Assembly: GCF_023073335.1 (NCBI RefSeq)
Contig: NZ_JADPJG010000031.1
Span: forward strand, 73,798-137,797
DNA from: Bradyrhizobium sp. 21
GTDB lineage: Bacteria; Pseudomonadota; Alphaproteobacteria; Rhizobiales; Xanthobacteraceae
Reading direction: 5' to 3'
Length of the DNA stretch: 64,000 bases
Shown: positions 59,286 to 64,000 of the stretch, one piece after another
Numbering within the stretch: position 1 is the stretch's first letter
Layout of the letters: the number at the start of each line of letters is the position of its first letter
Program-made: the position numbers and the translations under genes
Notes under the pieces: generated by a model
What the model saw: only the letters and a program-made list of their open reading frames with translations
Told to the model about the DNA's origin: nothing
Databases searched by the model: none

Positions 59286-60461
59286 TTAGTTCGCCGCCTT
59301 GCACTCCTTGGCATAGCGGTCGCCGTAATTCTCAAACACCTTCTGAACGATCTCGGTCTGGAACTTGCCGTCCGCACGCTTGGCGACCTTGGTCAGGTAA
59401 AAGTCCTGGATCGGATAACCGTTGGTGTTGAACTTGAAGGCGCCGCGCAACGAGGTGAAGTCGGCTTTCTTCAGCGCGGCCCCGACGGCGTCCTTGTTGG
59501 AGAGATCGCCCTTTACGCCTTTGACGGCGCTGTCGATCAGCATCGCGGCATCGTACGCCTGGAATGCGTAAGTGCCGGGCACGCTGTTGTAGGCGGCCTC
59601 GTAGGCGGCGACGAACTTCTTGTTCTGGGGATTGTCGAGATTGGGCGCCCAGTTTGCGCCTCCGAACATGCCGACGGCCGCATCCTGCTGCGCCGGCAAG
59701 GTCGACTCATCCACCGTGAAAGCCGAGAGCACCGGAATGCTGTCGGCGAGGCCGGCCTGCTTGTATTGCTTGACGAGATTGACGCCGAGGCCGCCCGGCA
59801 TGAACGTGAAGAGAGCATCGGGCTTCTGCGATGAAATCTTGGAAAGCTCCGGCTGGAAGTCCAGCGTGTTGAGCGGCATGTAGGATTCCTCGACGATCTC
59901 GCCCTTGTAGTCGAGCTTGAAGCCCGCCACCGAATCCTTGCCGGCCTGATAGTTCGGCACCATCAGGTACATGCGCTTGTAGCCGCGATCCTGCGCGACC
60001 TTGCCAAGGATCTCGTGCACCTGATCGTTCTGGTACGAGGTCACATAGAAGAACGGGCTGCAGTCCTTGCCGGCAAACGTCGATGGGCCGGCATTCGGAC
60101 TGATCAGGAAGGTTTTCGATTCCGTGACCGGCCGGTGGATCGCCTGGAGGATGTTGGAGAAGATCGGGCCGACCACGAAGTCGACCTTGTCGCGTTCCAG
60201 AAGGCCCTTGACCTTAGTGACCGCTGCGTCCGGCTTCAATTCGTCATCGACCACGACGACCTCGACATCGCGGCCGCCCATCTTGCCGCCGAGGTCCTTC
60301 ATCCCGAGCGCAAACCCGTCGCGAACCTGCTGGCCGAGCGCGGCGGCGGGCCCCGACAGCGTCACGATTACACCCAGCCTGATCTTCTCCTGGGCGAGGG
60401 AGGGGCTCACCGCGGCGCCAAGCAGCAAGGCGGCTGCGGCCAAGGTCATTTGCGTCTTCAT
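59286..60461 (-). CDS. branched-chain amino acid-type ABC substrate-binding protein (LivK-like)
   Basis: 391 aa with signal peptide MTLAAAALLLGAAVSPSLA-Q. Type I periplasmic binding fold: IRLGVIVTLSGPAAALGQQV, VEVVVVDDELKPDAAVTKVK, SPNAGPSTFAGKDCSPFFYV, TYAFQAYDAAMLIDSAVKG. In aromatic clusters such proteins bind benzoate-like acids for uptake. The matching permeases and ATPases are not in the window. It is divergent from the MarR gene, with two candidate operators between. Confidence 0.9.
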   Translation of the reverse strand: MKTQMTLAAAALLLGAAVSPSLAQEKIRLGVIVTLSGPAAALGQQVRDGFALGMKDLGGKMGGRDVEVVVVDDELKPDAAVTKVKGLLERDKVDFVVGPIFSNILQAIHRPVTESKTFLISPNAGPSTFAGKDCSPFFYVTSYQNDQVHEILGKVAQDRGYKRMYLMVPNYQAGKDSVAGFKLDYKGEIVEESYMPLNTLDFQPELSKISSQKPDALFTFMPGGLGVNLVKQYKQAGLADSIPVLSAFTVDESTLPAQQDAAVGMFGGANWAPNLDNPQNKKFVAAYEAAYNSVPGTYAFQAYDAAMLIDSAVKGVKGDLSNKDAVGAALKKADFTSLRGAFKFNTNGYPIQDFYLTKVAKRADGKFQTEIVQKVFENYGDRYAKECKAAN

Positions 60462-60603
60462 GATCTGTCCCCCGTGACATCAGGGCTTGCGCTGCAAGCC
60501 GCGTACTTCAATACAAGCTTATGCCGATGATGGCTGCCGCGGCAAGCAGAGCTCAAGGTGTCACCATTCGGCGGTCAGTGCGCATGCAAGCGGCGCGCCA
60601 ATT

Positions 60604-60618
60604 ACTTGAAGCCTAAAG
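60604..60618. promoter_or_regulatory. candidate MarR operator 1 in the 60461/60738 divergent region
   Basis: ACTTGAAGCCTAAAG. With the copy at 60673 it lies in the ~276-base region between the LivK-like and MarR genes, which has no other gene. Spacing between the two is 69 bases. Confidence 0.6.
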
Positions 60619-60672
60619 AAGTTCGCGTGCGGTCGATTGTTGCAGCTTTGGACTTGCAGCCGGCGTCAATTT

Positions 60673-60687
60673 ACTTGAAGCTCAAAA
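60673..60687. promoter_or_regulatory. candidate MarR operator 2 in the 60461/60738 divergent region
   Basis: ACTTGAAGCTCAAAA, a close copy of the 60604 motif. It ends 51 bases upstream of the regulator start, suggesting autoregulation. Confidence 0.6.
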
Positions 60688-60737
60688 CGTTGGGGAATCC
60701 GCGCCGGCGCCAATGCCGGCCGTGAGTGATTGCATCG

Positions 60738-61229
60738 ATGCTCGATTCCGAGACCAAGGCCGTCGAAACGCCGGAGGACCACGCCGAAGAGCTTCGGCTG
60801 TGGCTGCGTCTGCTCACTTGCACGACCCTGATCGAGGGCGAGGTTCGCGGCCGGTTGCGGCAGCGCTTCGATGTCACGCTGCCCCGTTTCGACCTGATGG
60901 CGCAGCTCGACAAGGCGCCCGACGGCATGACGCTGTCCGACGTCTCCAAGCGCATGATGGTTTCCAATGGCAATGTCACCGGCCTAGTCGAGCGGCTCGT
61001 GGAATCCGGCCATCTCGACCGTCGCACCTCGGAGACGGACCGCCGGGTTCAAGTGATCCGGCTCACCAAGCTTGGACGCGCCGAGTTTCGCAAGATGGCC
61101 GCGGAACACGAGACCTGGATCGCCGATCTCTTCGCCGATTTGACGCCGAAGGATGTGCGCGAACTGATGCGGCTCCTGGCCAAGACCAAGGCGTCCGCGC
61201 AGAAATCGGCTGCGCGCCGCCGGCCTTAG
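60738..61229 (+). CDS. MarR-family transcriptional regulator
   Basis: 163 aa from ATG 60738. The winged helix-turn-helix is clear: RFDLMAQLDKAPDGMTLSDV, SKRMMVSNGNVTGLVERLVE, SGHLDRRTSETDRRVQVIRL with the wing D-R-R. It probably represses the aromatic genes and is released by a CoA thioester or the aromatic acid. The motif near CTTNAAGCCTAAAA recurs at its own promoter and at those of the ligase, the fusion monooxygenase and the SDR/hydrolase units. Confidence 0.92.
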   Translation: MLDSETKAVETPEDHAEELRLWLRLLTCTTLIEGEVRGRLRQRFDVTLPRFDLMAQLDKAPDGMTLSDVSKRMMVSNGNVTGLVERLVESGHLDRRTSETDRRVQVIRLTKLGRAEFRKMAAEHETWIADLFADLTPKDVRELMRLLAKTKASAQKSAARRRP

Positions 61230-61310
61230 TCCCCCGGGCGGGGCAGTCGGCCTATCCCTTTGCCACAGGAAAAAGCACGGGATGCCCAAAATCCGCTATT
61301 GCGCCAAATT

Positions 61311-61325
61311 GCTTTAAGCCTAAAA
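61311..61325. promoter_or_regulatory. candidate MarR operator before the CoA ligase gene
   Basis: GCTTTAAGCCTAAAA (61311-61325) lies 52 bases upstream of the ligase ATG and is almost the reverse complement of the 55087 site. The core is a partial palindrome around AAGCCT. Confidence 0.6.
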
Positions 61326-61376
61326 TGTTTCCAAGATAGTGCTGCCGGGTGCTTTCCATGCGCAAAGGAGCGTGCG

Positions 61377-63068
61377 ATGGCCAACGCCGCCAAGATCCAA
61401 GTGTCGGGCTCGCATGACGGCAACGCTGCGACCGCCCATGTCGATACATTCGCGCGGCAACATCTGCCGCCGCCTGAGCTCTGGCCCGAATTCATCTTTA
61501 CGCGGCCGGAGCTGCGTTATCCGCCGCGATTGAACTGCGTCAGCTATTTCGTCGATCGCTGGGTCGAGCAGGGGCATGGCGACGCGCCTTGCGTCATCAG
61601 TCCCGCCGTCAGCTACAGCTATCGCGAGCTGCAAGCGCTCGTGAACCGCATCGCAAACGTGCTGGTCGGCAAACTTGGTCTCGTAACCGGCGGACGCGTG
61701 CTGCTGCGCTCGGCCAACAATCCCATGATGGTCGCGACCTATCTCGCGGTGATCAAGGCCGGCGGCATCGTCGTGGCGACCATGCCATTGCTGCGCGCCA
61801 AGGAGCTGTCCTATCCGATCCAGAAGGCTGAGATCACGCTCGCGCTCTGCGACGGAAAACTCTCCGACGAGATGGAGAAGGTGAGAGCTGCAGCGCCCGG
61901 TCTCAAGCGGGTCGTTTATTGGGGCAACGGCGCGACGGACTCGCTCGAGGCGATGATCGCGGACGCAAGTCCCGAATTCAGCGCCGTCGACACCGCCTCC
62001 GAAGATATTTGCCTGATCGCCTTCACGTCGGGCACGACTGGCGATCCCAAGGGCACCATGCACTTCCACCGCGACATGCTGGCGGTCTGCGACGGATATG
62101 CGCGCAACATCTTGCGCGCGGAGCAGAAGGATCGCTTCGTCGGCTCGGCGCCGCTTGCCTTTACGTTCGGTTTCGGTGGCGTGCTGTTTCCGATGCATAT
62201 CGGCGCCTCCTTCGTCGTTCTGGAGAAGACGTCGCCCGACGACATTCTGAATGCGATCGAGCAATACAAGACCACGGTCTGCTTCACTGCGCCGACCGCG
62301 TACCGGGCGATGATCGGCAAGCTTCCGGGCCGCGACATTTCCTCGCTCCGCAAATGCGTGTCCGCCGGTGAGACGCTGCCCAAGCCGACATTCGATGCCT
62401 GGCTCAAGGCGACCGGTATCAAGCTGATGGACGGCATCGGTTCGACCGAGCTGCTGCACATCTTCATCAGTGCGACCGAGGACGAGATTCGCCCCGGCGC
62501 GACCGGAAAGCCCGTGCCGGGTTATGAAGCAAAGATCGTCGACGACGCCGGCAACGACGTGCCGCCGGACACTATGGGATTCCTTGCGGTGCGCGGGCCG
62601 ACCGGCTGCCGCTATCTCGCCGACGAGCGGCAGCGCAAATACGTCCAGAATGGCTGGAACATCACCGGCGATACTTACCTCATGGATAGCGACGGCTATT
62701 TCTGGTACCAGTCGCGCTCCGACGACATGATCGTGTCGGCGGGTTACAACATCGCGGGTACCGATGTGGAGGCCGCGTTGCTGACACATGAGGCGGTTGC
62801 CGAGTGCGGCGTCGTCGGCGCGCCGGACGAGGCGCGCGGGATGATCGTGAAGGCCTATGTCATTGCCGCACCCGGCGTGACGCCGGACGCCCAGCTCGTG
62901 GCCGCGTTGCAGGAGCATGTCAAACGCGAGATCGCGCCGTACAAATATCCGCGTGCGATCGAGTTCGTGACGCAGCTACCGAAGACCGAGACCGGCAAAT
63001 TGAAGCGCTTTGCCCTGCGCCAACTGGCACAGGCCGCAGTGACGTCCTCTGGCGTCGCGGCGGAATGA
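61377..63068 (+). CDS. benzoate/2-aminobenzoate-type CoA ligase
   Basis: 563 aa from ATG 61377 with AAAGGAG upstream (the longer extension to 61260 is rejected). ANL-fold motifs: AFTSGTTGDPKGTMHFHRDM, GSTELLHIFIS, the hinge SRSDDMIVSAGYNIAGTDVE, and the catalytic Lys in PKTETGKLKRF. The TMHFHRDM continuation and overall length are those of the benzoate-CoA ligase family. With the fusion monooxygenase it would form 2-aminobenzoyl-CoA from anthranilate. Salicylate or benzoate remain possible. Confidence 0.85.
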   Translation: MANAAKIQVSGSHDGNAATAHVDTFARQHLPPPELWPEFIFTRPELRYPPRLNCVSYFVDRWVEQGHGDAPCVISPAVSYSYRELQALVNRIANVLVGKLGLVTGGRVLLRSANNPMMVATYLAVIKAGGIVVATMPLLRAKELSYPIQKAEITLALCDGKLSDEMEKVRAAAPGLKRVVYWGNGATDSLEAMIADASPEFSAVDTASEDICLIAFTSGTTGDPKGTMHFHRDMLAVCDGYARNILRAEQKDRFVGSAPLAFTFGFGGVLFPMHIGASFVVLEKTSPDDILNAIEQYKTTVCFTAPTAYRAMIGKLPGRDISSLRKCVSAGETLPKPTFDAWLKATGIKLMDGIGSTELLHIFISATEDEIRPGATGKPVPGYEAKIVDDAGNDVPPDTMGFLAVRGPTGCRYLADERQRKYVQNGWNITGDTYLMDSDGYFWYQSRSDDMIVSAGYNIAGTDVEAALLTHEAVAECGVVGAPDEARGMIVKAYVIAAPGVTPDAQLVAALQEHVKREIAPYKYPRAIEFVTQLPKTETGKLKRFALRQLAQAAVTSSGVAAE

Positions 63069-63083
63069 GAGAAGGATAGAAAA

Positions 63084-63548
63084 TTGTCCGTGACGACGCC
63101 GAAAGGCCCGCACCTCGCGGTGCTGCCGACAGCAGCCGGAGATGAAACCCGCTCAGGAGCGCAGGTGCTCCAGCCGTCCGGCTGGCCGGTGCCGAAAGGC
63201 TATGCCAACGGCATGGCCGCCGAGGGCCGCATCGTCGTCACTGGCGGGGTGATCGGCTGGGATGCAGAGGAGCGTCTCGCGGACGGCTTCGTCGCGCAGG
63301 TGCGCCAGACCCTTCGCAACATCGCCGAGATCCTCGCGGAGGCCGGTGCGCAGCCCGAGCATTTGGTGCGCCTGACCTGGTACGTTGTCGACATGGACGA
63401 GTACCTGGCGAACCTGAAAGAGCTGGGCAAGATTTATCGTGCCATCTTCGGCGCGCACTATCCTGCGATGGCTCTCCTTCAGGTCGTCCGGCTGGTCGAG
63501 AAAGCGGCGCGCGTCGAAATCGAAGCCACCGCCGTCATTCCCCGCTGA
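63084..63548 (+). CDS. RidA/YjgF-family protein
   Basis: A 154-aa RidA protein starting at TTG 63084 (GAGAAGGA upstream; GTG at 63090 possible). Pattern: YANGMAAEGRIVVTGGVIGW, VRQTLRNIAEILAEAGAQPE, LVRLTWYVVDMDEYLANLKE, PAMALLQVVRLVEKAARVEIE with the conserved Arg region. RidA proteins hydrolyse reactive enamines/imines. In aminobenzoate breakdown this fits removal of the ring nitrogen after reduction. It follows the ligase gene by 15 bases, likely the same operon. Confidence 0.88.
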   Translation: MSVTTPKGPHLAVLPTAAGDETRSGAQVLQPSGWPVPKGYANGMAAEGRIVVTGGVIGWDAEERLADGFVAQVRQTLRNIAEILAEAGAQPEHLVRLTWYVVDMDEYLANLKELGKIYRAIFGAHYPAMALLQVVRLVEKAARVEIEATAVIPR

Positions 63549-63606
63549 ACCGCAGCCTGCTTCAATTTGCCTTGGCGAGGTCGCCGTCCTCGGGGCTTGC
63601 GCGCGG

Positions 63607-64000
63607 TTAATCCTCAGGCTCCGCATTCGGCGCAAGGTCGGCGGAGCGGAAGGGCTTGGCCTCGTCCAGTTTCCGGTAGGCCTTCGAAGCGGTTCGCAAC
63701 AGCTTCTTTTCCCGCTTGCGATCGAGAAAGCGAATGCCCGCCTCCGGGACGGCCTCGTTCAACGACGCGGCCAGGGTCTGCCCTCGGGCGTCATCGTTCA
63801 GTTGTCCGAGGGACTTTTGCGCCTTGCGCAATTGCTTGAGGATCGACTTCTGTTTGGTCAACGAATCGTCGGCGAACAAATCCTCGAGCGATTCGATCGA
63901 ATAGGTCAGCCGCTTGTTGAGAAGCCGCAGCTTGTGCCGTTTCTCGACGTCGAGCTTGCGGAGTTTTCGCGCCTTCTTGAGCAGCGTCGTCTCCCAATCG
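63607..64000 (-). CDS. CHAD-domain protein, C-terminal part (cut by window edge)
   Basis: The reading frame is open to the window end. The visible ~130 residues are helical and highly basic (WETTLLKKARKLRKLDVEKR, RLTYSIESLEDLFADD, LKQLRKAQKSLGQLNDDARG). This matches the CHAD domain, which binds polyphosphate through conserved His/Lys/Arg. The N-terminal part lies beyond the window. It is convergent with the RidA gene and not evidently part of the aromatic cluster. Confidence 0.8.
   Translation of the reverse strand, partial: DWETTLLKKARKLRKLDVEKRHKLRLLNKRLTYSIESLEDLFADDSLTKQKSILKQLRKAQKSLGQLNDDARGQTLAASLNEAVPEAGIRFLDRKREKKLLRTASKAYRKLDEAKPFRSADLAPNAEPED

Noticed and set aside
1..64000. CRISPR arrays, rRNA, tRNA or insertion sequences
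   Set aside because: No regularly spaced short repeats, rRNA-like stretches or transposase motifs were seen. The only multi-copy element is the four-copy promoter-terminator unit. tRNAs were judged by eye only.

Overview
The window looks like chromosome of a Bradyrhizobium-type alphaproteobacterium (Rhizobiales). This rests on high GC, the protein styles, GTTC-N7-GTTC LexA boxes of the alphaproteobacterial type, and catabolic genes of the kinds rhizobia carry. No rRNA, tRNA, CRISPR array, intact integrase or insertion sequence was recognised. The species call is inference.

Left flank (1-3555): three small unknown genes (one PemK/MazF-like), a class A FAD aromatic monooxygenase and a single-domain response regulator. 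Around them lie copies of a compact promoter-plus-terminator element that could encode ~50-nt RNAs. There are four copies in all, the fourth at 4248-4336 inside the prophage.

Prophage-like element (about 3797-36734): a podovirus-type virion gene order with P22/SU10-like parts. It runs small-terminase candidate, large terminase, portal (744 aa in two pieces), a small head-region protein, SU10-type capsid, head-tail proteins, gp4-like adaptor, gp10-like tail protein, a T7-gp13/GNAT-like protein, internal virion candidates, tail-collar fibre, lysozyme-type endolysin and a run of overlapping small membrane (lysis) genes. It ends with a GNAT gene and a strong terminator. The striking feature is that cargo genes sit in nearly every gap between core genes, and twice inside the portal gene. 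Recognisable cargo includes a broken M23 peptidase, a lysozyme-like (NNNPGNI) protein, an ADP-ribosyltransferase-type toxin followed by two candidate immunity genes, several signal-peptide or membrane proteins, proline-rich or Cys-rich orphan proteins, and an antisense FkbM methyltransferase. Three cargo modules, and perhaps a decayed fourth, begin with a sigma70-like promoter whose spacer carries a LexA box. I read this as a damaged prophage loaded with SOS-controlled toxin/immunity-like cassettes.

Catabolic region I (36846-47479): a CaiB/BaiF CoA-transferase, a two-component flavin monooxygenase with its reductase, a HIBADH-like dehydrogenase (opposite strand), a taurine/sulfonate-type ABC importer (binding protein, ATPase, two permeases), an IlvD-type dehydratase and a NicX-like 2,5-dihydroxypyridine dioxygenase. 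Together they suggest uptake and ring opening of an aromatic or N-heterocyclic compound whose identity cannot be read from the sequence.

Catabolic region II (47476-63548): a CoA-dependent aerobic aromatic route resembling 2-aminobenzoate (anthranilate) degradation. It has a benzoate/2-aminobenzoate-type CoA ligase, an anthraniloyl-CoA monooxygenase/reductase-type fusion, enoyl-CoA hydratase, SDR, hydroxyacyl-CoA and acyl-CoA dehydrogenases, a second CoA ligase, an alpha/beta hydrolase, RidA, a LivK-type binding protein and a MarR regulator. A repeated motif (about CTTNAAGCCTAAAA) lies in front of each of these transcription units and is a good candidate MarR operator. The window ends in a CHAD-domain gene cut by the edge.
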